The position numbers and the translations under genes are program-made. Shown here in pieces: positions 1-13,059 of a stretch of 64,000 nt of DNA (the stretch's first letter is position 1; each line of letters begins with the position of its first letter). A model generated the notes under the pieces. That model was not told the DNA's origin. It was given only the letters and a program-made list of their open reading frames with translations, and made no database searches. Origin of the DNA: Lates calcarifer (lineage: Eukaryota; Chordata; Actinopteri; Centropomidae); NCBI RefSeq assembly GCF_001640805.2, contig NC_066847.1:22249504-22313503 (forward strand). The letters are read 5' to 3'.

Positions 1-668
1 CTTTTCTCACCCTCCTTGCTTCCCCCTTTTCTTCCCCTTTACATTGTTTCTCTCCTTTCTTTCCAGTATTCTTCCGCTCCTTGTCCGACCAAGGCAGAGG
101 AGACTCTCTGCCTTGGCAACAGTGGCACATTATCATGCACCTGCTGGGATAAGAGGAAATGTGTTGATTTGTCATCGCTTGTGAGCCTGGACTTTGTGTC
201 GCGCAGTCCATCACAAACTCACTGGAATGATATGAGCAATGTTTATCTCTGTCAAACGCTTTTCAATGAATAGTCACAAACTTAGTACCATTCTGGGAAT
301 GATGGCACATGAGCAGCCCAGTAATATTGGCGGGGGTGGGGGGGGCACACTGCTGTCTCGGCTCCTCTGCGAGAGAGAGGAGTGAGGAGGGGAGCGAGTT
401 AAATGAAAAATGAAGGGAGGTATCATTCTCTTTCACAACACACAAAAACATAAGTGGACCTACATGGGCAACAACACCTTAGCAGTGCTATAATCATAAA
501 GTTGTCTTGACCATCCACCCACTGAATATACTCCATATTATAATATATATATTTTTTTACATTTTACTCTTGAAAATAAAAACAACCCAACATATTCTTA
601 AATTTAAAATATGCAGTTGGATGCAATGGGATGATAAAGTTCCAGGGTGTTAAAGTGCATATGCTGAC
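1..668. other. rapgef5 intron, partial
   Basis: This lies downstream (minus sense) of the donor at 668/667. It is AT-rich near 530-600, with a short G run at about 331-346 and a purine stretch at 370-420. The REM-domain exon that should follow is not present, so the intron continues off the left edge. Confidence 0.6.
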
Positions 669-1053
669 CTGACTCTTTGCCCTGTGTTGTCCCCTGGTCA
701 TCTTCCAGTGTCAGGTCATTCAGCAAGTGCTCCAGGATCTTCTCCGGGGTCCCTGATACTACCACGTACCTGTCAGACACAACAGAGTCAGTGGATGAGT
801 CCTCCTCGATAGAGGACAGAGACCGGCTGCTGCTCCATTCCTCCTCTCCTTCCGTCCCCTCGTCGTCTATGTAGCGAAAGTAGGGGACATCAAAGGTGGG
901 CATCGTCACCGGCTCTGCCCGGCCGGTGCTGTCACTGCTGCTCTCCTCGGAGCCCTCCTCGTCCTCCTCGTCCTCCTCCTGCTCCACCAAGGCGGCGTGG
1001 AGCAGCCTGCCCTCCTCCTGCCGCAGGTTCGGGGGCTGCGGCCGAGATCCCAT
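669..1053 (-). CDS. rapgef5: Rap guanine nucleotide exchange factor 5-like, 5' coding exon (partial gene)
   Basis: This exon encodes 128 residues plus one base of the N-terminal part of a RAPGEF5 (GFR/MR-GEF) type Rap1/2 activator. The segment PTFDVPYFRYIDDEG, an acidic Ser/Glu linker, and DRYVVVSGTPEKILEHLLND just before the REM (RasGEF N) domain match the RAPGEF5 family as I know it. The start ATG has A at -3 and G at +4 and an in-frame TAA eight codons upstream, so this looks like a first coding exon of a short isoform. The donor reads CAG/GTCAGC and leaves phase 1; KES plus a next exon starting AG would give KESETLLDDF-like sequence as in mammals. Residues about 24-45 are an almost pure Glu/Asp/Ser run encoded by imperfect GAG/GAC triplets. 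The REM and CDC25 catalytic exons lie left of the window. Two CAGs just after the ATG, both at phase 0, could serve as acceptors for the upstream exon at 5,882-6,076, but no pyrimidine tract precedes them. Confidence 0.85.
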
Positions 1054-1339
1054 CCTTGCAGAGTCCCCTTGCCCTTACGCCGGCAATGTTGCCGTGGTTA
1101 CTGTTGCATGCCCCCTTTACCCAGCCATCTATCCATCCGTCCGCCTGCAGCTGATGCAGCCCGGAGTCCACTGCTGTCTGTCTCTCAAGCACGCTGAGGT
1201 ATGTTCACGGCTGAAAAAGCTCCTGAATGAGTTGAATGGGAAGGAAGCCAGCAGGGCTCTGCCTCACAGCCCCATGCTGCTCACTTATATGTATTTAATG
1301 TAGTCATTTATGTGTAGGGAGTTGTGATGTAAGCGTGCC

Positions 1340-1480
1340 AGAGTGAGAGTGTGTGATCCAGAGAGACAGAGAGGGAGAGTGATGATGAGAGGGAGAGCGA
1401 CAAGGGAGAGGAACAGATAGTGTGAGAGGGAGAGAGAAAGGGAGGGAGAGAGAGAGGGGAATCTAGGAAGGAGGGGAGCG
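1340..1480. repeat. Imperfect GA/GGGA purine-rich microsatellite
   Basis: About 140 bases are composed almost only of GAGA, GGGA and GTGA units. On the coding (minus) strand this is a long pyrimidine tract about 300 bases upstream of the rapgef5 short-isoform ATG. Such tracts are common near vertebrate promoters and can form triplex structure; a promoter role here is inference. Confidence 0.7.
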
Positions 1481-2072
1481 GGGAGGCTTACCTCCTGTTC
1501 CTTGCCTCCTCCCTCCCTCCTCCCCTCGCTGATGCAGAGAGGGCTGGCCGCTCTGACGACACTCTCTGGAGAACAAGCACATCGTGGCCCCTCTCCCTCA
1601 GGCACACACGGACTGCCTCGTCACTCTGGGGCTGGAGAGAGAAAGAGGAGGCGAGGGAGGGGATGGGATGGGGTGTGTTATCACCAAGGAGATTCCCCTG
1701 TATTTTCTCCTACTCACACAAATCACCACTGATTTCCATCATAATACTCTGTCAAAGCCCAGCACTGTAAATGAAAGAGAATTTCCATATATCATTATTC
1801 AGTCCTTATCGGTGGAGCCCATTCAGGGATTTACATAAAAGACTCATGCATATTTTAATTACCGAATCTTATGGAGAGCCTATTAAATTATGGGTGGTGA
1901 ATAGAGAAAAATCTGCTTTTCAAGAGTTAAACTCTGCATGCTGACAACAGTTTAGTGGTTTAGAGTTTAGTTTAGACCTAAACTCACATGGTAGCTCCTC
2001 GTCTTATGACTAACATGAGGGTCTATGGATGATAAATTCATCCTCATGTCATCCACTGTTTCCCATTCTCTC

Positions 2073-2106
2073 TCTGCCTAACTCTCTCTCTCGCTCTCTC
2101 TCTCTT
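2073..2106 (+). repeat. (CT)n microsatellite
   Basis: A short, slightly interrupted CT run, with single-base breaks within TCTC units, in the non-coding sequence 5' of the rapgef5 exon. Confidence 0.75.
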
Positions 2107-5100
2107 TTAAGGATAAACAGTTTTTGAATAATTCTTCAACTAATCAGTTAATTGAGTAATCCACTGGTCAGATAATTAAGGCACAGGGGGTATCCATGTA
2201 TTTAGTTATGTAAATATTTTTCAAATGATATTTGTGCCAGCATTTTCAAAGACAATACCAAGCATATGTAGCACACCAACTTTGACTGCTAGGGAAGACT
2301 GAAATGTAAACCAGCTTAATACATATTGTACATAACTGGTCAGAGTAAACAGTCAATGATTTTTTTTTTTCAATAAGAAGTATCTAAACTTAACTATTTT
2401 AACCCTACACTGTAAACAAAATGGTTTGTTGCAGCATCCCTGAAGTATAAAGATGGCTCATGGCTGCTTGACAATGGAGGGTCTGGATCAGAGATATTGG
2501 TCTTAATGAGGAGTTCACTGTATGGTGCACGCACACGCATCCTGCATCAGCCCCGTCCCTTCACCCTCCCTCTCCTCAGCCATCAGTCAATGCAACACAA
2601 GCCTCTGTGCATGCAATTAGCCAGGCAGACAGGCTGGAAGTGGTTGCAGTTTTCTTCCCTAATTGCCTTTTGCGAAGAAGCATCCAGGTCCCCTCTCAGT
2701 TAAGCGTGACTTCCCAGCACATTAACACTTATCTGTGATCTGTGGTAAAGTATATACAAACAGACGCCTATGTGCTGCACATATACAGATAAATGCATTA
2801 ACACAGCACACACGTACAATATCTGATGCTACACGGACACACTGCTGTGTCCATCACTGGGCGGGCCACATTTTCAGCATTCACGCTGCACAAGCAGTCA
2901 CATCTATAAACAGCAGAGATGTTTTCTCAAACACTCAGAAAAGACCATTAATGGCAATGTTTGCTGGCAGCTCTTTTAGCGCTGTGACTCATGATTCTAA
3001 GCAAGGTTTGGATCTCTGTTAGTGACATCTCATGAATTCATTCCCTCTGTGTCTAAATACAATCACACACACACTCACAAAGCTGCTTTCATGTACTGAA
3101 GGGTGTGGATCCTGTGTAATAACTGTATCATCCTGTCACAGGACCTTCAGTATGACGTATGAGTAGGGGCGTGATAAGAAGCAAAGGCCAAGAAAATTCC
3201 CAGAAAGAGAAGGCTGCACTGATTAGCTTCCTGGTTCATGGGAAAAAGACATTGGCGGTTCTATCTTTATCGAGACATGACGTATATTGTATGTTCTTAT
3301 GTTCATCAAAGTCAGCAAAATACACTGTTTTGTCTCACTATGCATTCTTAACTATAATCATTAGTGTCTCAGTGTACCACTAAAAGGTCAAACAGCTAAC
3401 AAACCTTTCCTGACAATGAATTATTGATCCTCCTGCAAGCCACTACTCAGTGTGCACTGGGTTTGTGGTTACCAGTGTCCAAATACAAAAAAACAATCAG
3501 GCCTCTCGAGTGGATGCTTGTAATGAGACAGAGCACTGCAGCCACACAGTTCCTACCCTAGTCTGGAGGTGACCTGGACTCATAGGGCTCACTGAAGTCC
3601 TCCCAACATGGACACAGTGAGTAGAGGAGTAAACACTACTTATCAAGCTTCTGCACAAAGTCACGTCCCGCTACATGGTTTACTGTCTCTTTCAGGGTTC
3701 CAGATGCATTCCGCTGGCTAGAGGGACACTCTCTGTCTGCATGTCTCTGTGCTACTGCTGCTGCTGCTGCACGTCTGGCTCGCATGGTATGGAACACTTA
3801 AAGGGACCTGGAAGACATCAGTCTTGACAGGGTGCAGGTTTGGTCTTAATTCCTCTCATGGAATAGCACAGATCACCCAGAATGGAAAGAAGAGAAAGAA
3901 TAAGACGGGGATTCATACATGAGTGTTGTTTTCAAAGAAGCCTTTGATGCCAATGCATTTCATTATCATTGTCTCTGGCAGCAATTTGCTGAAATTTCTG
4001 TTTAATGCATTAAGCTCTGCTAATATACTGTAAACAAGAGTACATGTGTGTTAAGTAAAACATGCACGGAAGCCTTCTTACTCCTCATGACAGAGGACAG
4101 CAGCTCTATGTTCCACTCTGTACAGAGCAAAGGAGAATGAAGTTGATGAAATAATGTTATGTAAGGTGTAAGAAAGCGCTAATGGTGTCAAACCCAACAG
4201 ATGATCATGCAACTATCTCATACCCCTGAATAACTGAAAACAGTTGTGACATAAAAGGAGAAAAGACAGCAAAATAATTTATGAGTAGGTTTGCCTCTAT
4301 AAACAACCAAAAAAAAAAGGACCGGAAAACATACTCTGTGAAAAACCTATACATTTTTTTATAAGATTGCATAACATTCATAATTTCCCTGCACCAGAAT
4401 CTCAAACATTTTCATAGACGTGCATATTAAACATCCCTGCTTCCACCAGCTGGGACTTAACTGATTTCAAAGCTCTTTTGATGTCTAGGCTTAGACATTT
4501 GAATGAGTCACATGTGATACAGTATGTGCATTGTACCATCATTGGATTATGTTAAACCATTCTATAATCTAGAAACACTGCTAGATAATCTCACATAATC
4601 TTAATATTTCAAGATAATGTCATGTTTTAAATACAAGGTCAGTATATTTGGCCATTGCTGCTAGGATTACACAAATGACATGTATGACACACGTGCCACT
4701 GATATGCACAATTTTCTTTTGAATTCAGAATATGAGCAACTCGGTACAATTCATGTAACTAAAACTACAAAGGTAAAACAGATTGCTGTGTTATGCAGCA
4801 GGAACATTTGATCATACATAGATTGGCAGAGGTTTAGAGAAGGGTCATTATGTTGAATAACAACACAGATAAGGAGATCTAGCGCTGTGTTTGGAGAAAA
4901 GGTCAGAGACCTGATGCACTGGAATCCACCCTGAGACCATACAATGTCTTGGCATGGTGGTCTGGCCACTTGCGTCAACTCTTCCTGCCATTGTTGAACC
5001 CTGCGCAGCACACAGATACAGCTGGCAGGAAGGGAGAAGCTGAGCCCACCATGAGGTCAGCCAATCAGATGTCTCCTACGCAGCTAACTGGCAGGTGATG

Positions 5101-5881
5101 TAATGTTTTTAAAAAGTGTGCAGGTTGAACTAAACATACCATACTTGTAGATTATTTTCAATAATGACAGATGGTTGTGGCGAAAGCACTCAAAAACATA
5201 AGAATGCTGTCACACTAACTGTATTATTTAGTTTCTGTAAATAGACATAATGCATCTATAATTTCATTTCTTATGCATATAAACTCGCAGTAACGATTAC
5301 GATATCCTCTATACAGTTATCTAATTATTATGGCTCTCTTGCAGCAATCTGGAGACTATTCTGTATATTTGATTGAAGAAAGATTTTTGCTGTGATGACA
5401 GAATTTAAATAACAACATTAATCTTCAGCGAAAGCAGACATTATAGAAAGCATGGAGGCCAATAAAAAACAGACAACAAATTAACATCATTTTGATTAAT
5501 GGAAAACTACAGGGGGCACAAGAAAGGATGCTTAGGCACAATGTTCACAGAGCGGCAGCACAGAGCACAGAGTAAAATGGACTATCTAATGTCCTCTAAC
5601 TGAATATTGAAGGAGAAACTATGCTAATTGAGTCGGGTTCATAATGACATAAAGAGGACTAGCCGATAAGCAACTTGACTGATGTGTTCACTGTGACAAG
5701 GCCAAAGTTAGCTGCTCAGTGACACATGCATCAAAGAGTACAGTATTTCACACCAAGGCAGCAGTTCTATACCAATACTTTTGCATATTTAGCTGTAAAA
5801 CCCTGTAAAAACATTTGTATTCTTCTGACATCTGTAATCTTCTGACTGCAGCAGCGTTATTGTTATTGTTGTGTATCTCAC

Positions 5882-6076
5882 CTCGCATGTCCTCTCTGGG
5901 CCCTTGCTGTGGTTCTGCAGGAAGCGGCAGCCATCCTTGGCTAGTCTCTGGACCATCTCCAGTCTGGACAGGTCCTCCTTGTCATGCAGGATGCACATGC
6001 TCCCCTGCTGCAGCGCAGGGGACACAGAGAACATGTACCTCAGGCCACAGTCCCACGACATCGCCGGGCTCGCCAA
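5882..6076 (-). CDS. rapgef5: Probable upstream exon of rapgef5 long isoform
   Basis: A 195-base, phase 0-to-0 exon encodes 65 residues, beginning LASPAMSWDCGLRYMF and containing LHDKEDLSRLEMVQRLAKDG and GCRFLQ. Its composition looks like a folded, conserved protein. The donor is near-consensus (GCGAG/GTGAGA). The acceptor is ambiguous: only a TAG directly before TTGGCG keeps the frame open, after a CTCTGCTCTTTTGCC tract and two earlier CAGs that would read into stops. It lies on the same strand and 5' of the rapgef5 exon at 669-1,053, and its end phase matches possible entry points there. I assign it to the N-terminal extension of long RAPGEF5 isoforms, probably next to a DEP domain, from position, phase and general resemblance. 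No other upstream exon or classical DEP core motif was found between here and the ferroportin gene. An unrelated gene is the alternative. Confidence 0.55.
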
Positions 6077-6889
6077 CTACTGGCTGTCCACCAGGCAAAA
6101 GAGCAGAGTACCAGACTGTCAGCTAAGTACCCTCTAAAAAGTGTGAGAGGAGGTGAGCAGCTCAAAAATGAGTGTATGTACAGTATAGTGTATGTTTCTG
6201 TGTGTGCTGTCTAGGTGAGTTTAAGAGTCTTCTGCCTCTGCAGTCAAAGTAAATCCCATCTGCCGTATGCCTTAGTCAGCTCTGTAGCAAGAGAGGCTCA
6301 CGCAGAAAAAAACTTAATCTGTTGGGCTCCAGGTATCTTTCTGTCTGTTTGGCTTTTATGAGAGTGAATGACAGAATCCTGCTCTCTCTCCCCTTCTCTT
6401 GCCTTTCACTATCGGGGAGGGGAGTGAGTTATGAACACGGTGGGGGTCAGGAAACATCTGGTGAGCTAGACAGCCCCAAAAAGGAAGTTTCAAAATCTCC
6501 CGAAAGCAGGAGAGAGTCAAGATTCAGGACTGGGCAGGATATTTAACATTGAAAGGTCAAACACTTGTTAGGGTGGAGATGTATTACGTGTGTCTAGGTT
6601 TAAGGTCATTCAGGCACAAGCACTAAAGCAATGCTCAGAGAGAATACAATGCAGTAAATGAATGTCACCTACAAGCAGCTCTTAGAGTAAAAGCATGCAC
6701 GTCATAGATCTACTATTGTTCTTATATTCATCACTCTAATAAGATAGAGAGAGACAGAAGGATCAGTTAATGCAGGCACATACGTAAATGTTATGTGATA
6801 TGTGGAGCGTTTTGTGAACTGGTATGTCTCCATTTGCCTGTTATTTGGAGGAGCACGGACAGTGATGACAACTAACAACAGTCCTTTAA

Positions 6890-7330
6890 TAACAGCTAGT
6901 GCTGAAACAGTAAGTTGATTAATTGGTTTGTCATAAGAAAGAAAATCACTTAACAGTGTCAATTATTCACCAAGAAAAAATACTGAACATTTTCTGATTC
7001 CAGCTTCTCGAATATGAGAATTTCCTGCTTGTTATACATCAAAAAATGGGTTTCTATGAATTTGGGGCTGCTGGTCAGACACTTTGACCACATACATAAT
7101 GCTGGGAAATAATGATAGGTGCTATTAATCTTTGTCAATTCAGGGCTTAATCTTCTAATTAATCTGTAATGAACCAAATTAATTCCTCAGGTCACTGATT
7201 ATATTTAATTGTTTGGTCTAGAAAATTGTGACAGTGTCCATATCAGTTTCCCAAGCTAAAGTCAATAATATCAAAGTGCTTATTTTTTCAGACAAACAGT
7301 AATTCATTTATCAACTTCAACTACACTAAT
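6890..7330. repeat. Decayed teleost interspersed repeat, copy 1
   Basis: The stretch contains GTTGATTAATTGG near the left end, then AACATTTTCTGATTCCAGCTTCTC followed by a GAGAATTT(C/G)CTGCTT-like segment, a GGAAATAATGA-like core and a TTAATTGTTTGGTCTA-like right part. This order is characteristic of a very common short non-autonomous repeat in percomorph genomes with ATTAATCGATTA-like ends. No coding capacity remains. The family assignment is from memory of its consensus, not from a search. Confidence 0.5.
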
Positions 7331-7932
7331 GTGGTTCATTTACTCGATAAAGTAATAAATAATGAAAACAATCATAGTTGTACCCCTAATACCAGCTATT
7401 TCTTTTTCTAACTCTGTAAGTGCAGTTGAGCCTTAAAAGCTCTCTGTGGAGTTTGTCAGCACTTGTGCTGCTGTGGAGCAGTATTTTGTTAAGCTGGTCT
7501 ACAAGCACAAAGTATCTGTTTTTACTCAGATCAGAGTTGTCAGACGCTTCCTAATTAAATGAAGCTTGTCAGTTGCTTAGTGTATGTGCAGAGGGAATAG
7601 CATGATCCTACGTGTATTGACCAAGGTAAAGCAAGGACATTAATTCCTCATATGAACACTTTATCTATTATCATTATGTCTTTTTTCCTCCTCTGTCAGC
7701 AGTGTGATGCTTGACTGGGTCCTTGCAAAGCCATTCAATTGTGCTGCTGTTGCAAACTGCTGATACAGCAAACTGCTGAATGAGAAAAGGTCCCCATCTC
7801 TAGGTGCTGTTTCTCTTTCATGTGAGGTGAGCCCCATCATTTCACTGTGCTCTTTTGTTCTTAGGAAGTAATGGATTGGGAAGATGCCCATTGTCCTCAT
7901 ATACAAAATATATCTTTAAAAGATATCAGACT

Positions 7933-7966
7933 AATACTATAGTCAGATAATACTGACTATAGTATT
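7933..7966. repeat. Perfect 14-bp inverted repeat, 6-base loop
   Basis: AATACTATAGTCAG at 7,933-7,946 is exactly complementary to 7,953-7,966, with ATAATA between the arms. A further partial direct copy (CAGTCAGATAAT) follows at about 7,976. No gene or repeat family explains it. Confidence 0.85.
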
Positions 7967-9154
7967 GAATACTTCAGTCAGATAATTTCACCCCTCAACT
8001 CTTCACTGGAACTTGATAATTTTAGCTGGGGTCTCTATATTCAGAATGAGCTGATCAATCATTCCTCATCAGCTGCGATTTCACTGACTTAATTAAAGGA
8101 GCAGCTACTCTTAAAATCATCCTAAGCTCACTGGTTACACAAAAGTGGCTTTTCCTGATTGAGAAAAGAAACTCATTTTTCCACATTCTTTTAACCATTC
8201 TAGATAGTAAACTGGACCTATGTACTGTATGTTACTGGCTTCTGCTAATATGTTATTCTATACCATTTCTCTGTGAAGGAAACTAAGGAAGTCATTGGCC
8301 CTCAATATCTAAAAACAACCTTGTCTTCCTTCCTTCTCCTCCCCAGCCAGGAGGACAACTCCAGCTTTAATGTGCTACCACTGACCCAGTTTCTCAAGTA
8401 AATGAATTGCAAAGTGAGAATGCCTAAAGTCAGATTTGTTAGCGAGCTTGCTCTAATATAGTTTTTAACCAGGGACTACCATGACAACCGTGGGAGGCTC
8501 ACTGTTACTATAGACCTGCAGCACTGCAAAAGACTGAAAAAGTGATGAAACTCCGTTGAGCTTGTTACAGTATCCCCTCTCCAAAGTAATACCCAGTCAA
8601 GTACAGAAATTCAACAGCTGCACAATGGCATAAAAAATTCAAAAAGATACCAAACAAAAGAAACAGTGACATTACCACATAGTGTAGGAATGAGGAATGT
8701 AATCTGTGTTTTCTGCATTAATGTCTTTACTGTGTTTTGCAGGCACAAATCAAAAATACGCAAGAAAAATGGGATCACTGATGGCGTTCTGTTCAACATG
8801 GAGGCAAATTTGTTGAGACAAGTTGGAGACATGGGGCATTAAAGGACGATAGAAACATTGTACTAGCTCCTACACCTCTGAGTAAGAGCAGGGTATCTAT
8901 TTTTCTGACAGGTAATGAGGCAAAAATGAGGCACTGACTCAACAGAGACTTTTCTATCCAGCTGGAATGAAGAATATTCCATCTACCACACCACTAAAAA
9001 TATTTTAACCAATTTTCAGTAAATATACAGTATATACAGCTGGAAGTGACACACACTCACTGGCAGTAAAGTACACCTACCAAAAACTAATGTAGTCTAA
9101 TATAACAGCTCTATAATTCATATTTTCATGAAGGTTATAATGTGCTGTTTTTGT

Positions 9155-9395
9155 TGAGACTTACGGGCTGCAACGTTATGACTGAGCAATTTGCCAATTA
9201 TTTTCTCTTTAATCGTTTTGCGTGGGAAATGTAAAATGTCATTTCTCAGAAGCCGCAGCAGTGTCTCTAATTTGCCTGTTTTGTCTGACCAACTGCCTAA
9301 AACCTCAGGATATTGCATCTATCGGCTTTTGACAAAGAATAACAGCAAATCGCATTTTCCGTTGATCGACTTATTGATTAATCGACACGGCTTGC
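9155..9395. repeat. Decayed teleost interspersed repeat, copy 2 (opposite orientation to copy 1)
   Basis: It begins GGGCTGCAACGTTATGACTG, continues TTATTTTCTCTTTAATCGTTTTG, has AAAACCTCAGGATATTGCAT in the middle and ends TTGATCGACTTATTGATTAATCGAC. These segments match, in order, the opposite orientation of the repeat described at about 6,890. It is non-coding. Confidence 0.55.
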
Positions 9396-12300
9396 GGCTC
9401 TGCTTACCTTTGTGGTCGTTTGGAGGCTGTAGTTTGTTGTTTCTATTGAATCATACCTGTTTCACTTACAGCTAATATTCTGTTCAACTCAAAATAAAAC
9501 ATGAAAAATAACTGAATAATATGGCAAGAGGTAATAATGGATCTCATGATAAATTGATGACGCGGCGGTTGATCTATCACGTCTGTAATACACCTGTGAG
9601 CTGACTGACCAATCAAACCCAAGGAAAGACCTGTCACTTCCGGCTACCACCTTTGCAAAGGGCGATAAAAATCTTCAACCATGGATTAGTTTCCCCATGT
9701 AGATAGATGAGCAGTTGAGGAACCTCGAAATGTCTTCGTGAATGAATCAGTTGGTAAGTGTTGTCAACCTGCTTTCTCTGCAGAAAGTCATTAGCTCCGT
9801 AACTGCACTGTGGCTGATGTTTAGCTAATGTTTTGCTAGCGGCATGTGTGTGTGTGTAAAATATGCAAAACAGAAATGAAAAGGATACAAACAATCTCAC
9901 AAAATAAACCGCGCCTACAAAAACAAACCTAGTCAATTACTTAATTATTTTAGATTTGTATGGATAATTTACATTTGTCTTGCATTAGGTCGTTGAGACC
10001 TTTATCTGTTGCTGTTGAGATTTCCTCCATTATAATAATATTCAAATAGAGGAAAGCCCATCATCTTGCCGGGTAGGTGGGTTTTACTTTGAAAATTTAA
10101 CTAATAATAATACATGGGCAAACTGAGGCTTTGTCAAAACCAATCTGGCACTTTGTTGCTTTTTTGCTCCAAAGCAAAAAGTCATTAAAGTGCTGTAAGC
10201 AATGTTAGGACAGCTTTACTTTCTGATTGGATCAACAGATTCTGACAGCAGAGATCATTTACACAGCCCCTTAGATTGTTTTTATTCATTTATTATTCAC
10301 CAATGCAGGTGCATTTTTCTAGTGGAATTTTGTTCATTGCCACTTTGGCTTTATTTAGAATCCTCTCTGTGACCTTCATAATTCATAACAACTGAAAAAG
10401 GAGACATCAGCAGATGTTAATGTAACATTCAGCATGCTTTTTATTTCTTCTCAGCTCAATGGGGTTCTTATTGGCTGCACTAAACAAACTGACCCCTGTG
10501 AAGTAGCTCAGGGCAAAAGTGAATGACTGATTGGCTTTTACTAATTCTTTCTCAAGCTCAGTATTTGTCAGGTCTGCAGCAGTGTGTACTGCTTCCAGTA
10601 AAACAGCTTCCCAACAGTGAGTACAACAACAGCTCTTCTTGGCTAGTTGCCTTTACCAGCCTACTCAGGGCTTATGTACATTGCCAAGGTAACTACACAC
10701 TACCACTGACTGTGATGGAAGCATCACAAGCTTAATTTGGTGGAACAAATTAGAGATTTATAATGGTGGCAGGAGCTGGTGATTAATATCATCATCTTCA
10801 TGGAGTGGAAATAGCATATAAAGATATGAGAAGCTTCTAATGACCACATGAAGTCAGATGCACAGTGCTGCTAATGTAAATTGAGTACCAGTGGTAACCC
10901 AGTATGTAAGAACTCTTTTGTTCCTTTGCACAGTGGCAATATTGCAGATGCACATCATTTCTTGGTTTCCTGTACTCGTGTGCTGTATTGATGTTTAATT
11001 CTACTGGTGCACCAGTATGTAGAAAATATGACTAAAGTGAACTTACACTGTGGAGATATTGCACATTGCAGATCTGCAGATTGGATTTCTATGTCCTTCA
11101 GTTCTGGATGAATTCCGTCTTGAAAACTCAGGACTTTAGATGGTTGATATATAACATTATTCCACTCCATTAATCTATCCACGCTCATGTTTCCTGATTT
11201 GTTCTCATCTGGATCATTGTCAAAAGTATTCTATTCTTGAATGGTTCTGACAGTTTCTACAAAATCTTATGGTTTAGATACAGTCTTGAGATACTGTGTG
11301 TGGTATTAGTTCACCAAGGCCTAAAGCTTTCCTGTATTGGTGTAGTGATGACCATTTAATATGACATTGACCTCTAGTGGCCACAAAAAGCAATTACATT
11401 TGCATTTGGCTCTTCCCTGGCTGTGATATGTAAATATCCTCAGCATTTATATACTGTGTAAATATTTTCTATCTCCTCCTTGCAGCTGTCCTTTTCTTGT
11501 AGCCTCCCCTTTATACTTCAGATGTTTCTGTCAAGAACCACGATAGCATTCTATGTGCTACGGCTTAATTCTGACTAATGAATTTACTCTACCTGTGGTA
11601 CTATATCTCAGGTTGTGTAAGCTCTCTGATAGTTAGACTGCAGCTTAAAGGCAAGTTGAAGCAAAATCTCAAATAGCCCCATGGAAGTAGTTGTATGGAT
11701 TCTGTAAATTTATACATCAAATATTTAGAGTTCACAAGGGACAGACAGTATTGAACCATGTGTCTTACCCTTCTCATTGGACTGATTCCAGTAGGGTGCA
11801 GTAACATCAACATGTGAAGGTTGAAGTGATGACTTTAAGTATCAGGCTGTGACTGAATAGGGCCAAATACAGCTGCAATGTCAACAATGACATTTTGCAG
11901 TATATTTAGATGACTTTGTAGAAAGTTGTCTAGAGTAGCAATTTATAATATATGGTAAATATGTATTTGTTGATTGTTCTGTTCAGACAACTTGAGGCCA
12001 AATCCTCTTCAGTCATCTTTATTATCATAATAGTCAGTCTGAAAAATAAGGACAACATACAATACAGAAATTTCACAGGAAAATTATACAAATATATTGA
12101 GATGTGTTGCTGGTTGTATGACAAAAGGTTAAACTTTGATGTTGTTTCCACTGTACATGAAGGAAATATGAAAACATACAGTAGCTGAGAGTAATTCCCA
12201 AGTCATATTCCCAACAGTGTTCTTGTTCTTAGTTGAGGTAAGGTAAAGTTTAGTTCATCAGAACTACAAAAGAATGAAGCAAAATGTAATACAGTACTGC

Positions 12301-13053
12301 CATTAGCAGTGATCGACATTTGCTATCAACACATTATCACTGATTTCAAACATGTCACAAAATGAAGATTGCTTTCCTCTTGGATTTCTATAAAACTATT
12401 AATATCACTCTTTATATGGGAAGGAAAGAAAGTTTTGAAACTATTTTTATTTCTCTAAGTACACAAGCAATTAGAATAAAATAGTTTGTATTGAAGTTTG
12501 ACTAAAGTACATGGTGTGCTGTGATCTTCTTTTGTTGTTGTAGTTCATAAGCCAGGTTTGCATGCATAAAAGAAAGGCAAATGTTTGCTTGATTCATCCA
12601 CAGAGAAACAAACCAGGGGAAGGAAATACTCTGTCCTTTCACTTCTGTCCATTTAAAAAGGGGCTGCCTTTCTGATTTTTTTTAAAATCAAACAATCTCA
12701 CATCGAGTTCCCTTTACGTTCCTTTCTGGACATCCTGGAATATTTCCAAGTGGACGGATCAGTAACATCGACGCCACTTGTAAAAATACTGTCTTGTCTT
12801 GTTTGTATTGTCATATATCACTGCTAAGTTTTCCTCACAACGTCAGTTCTTAACTGAGTGAAGGTTATAAAAATCTCTCCATCCATCCACCCTCCCATCC
12901 AAAAAGCTATGTAAGTTAACAGGCTTGTTTGATGAAAGTCTTGCAGTAACCCTACAGGCTTTGCAAAGGTGTGTGCTGGTGCCTTAGCTGTTACCTTTGC
13001 GTCCTGTTGTACGTTAGATTAGGACATTTCCACCTGGAGGTACCATTGCTGCA

Positions 13054-13059
13054 TTTATT
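13054..13059 (-). terminator. Candidate poly(A) signal of the ferroportin gene
   Basis: AATAAA on the minus strand, about 285 bases downstream of the ferroportin stop codon. It is the closest canonical hexamer I noticed. The site is proposed from position only. Confidence 0.4.

Larger units (their letters stand above)
1054..5881. other. rapgef5 5' flank of the short isoform / intron of the long isoform
   Basis: Immediately 5' of the short-isoform ATG the sequence is GC-rich to about 1,160, then an imperfect GA (minus: CT) tract runs to about 1,480. The rest is AT-rich, with a (CTG)5 run at about 3,754-3,770 and no open frame with acceptable splice sites that I could recognise. Long open frames here are low-complexity or unsupported. 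Confidence 0.5.

Noticed and set aside
3754..3770. (CTG)5 run
   Set aside because: Too short to be notable and not in a supported exon.
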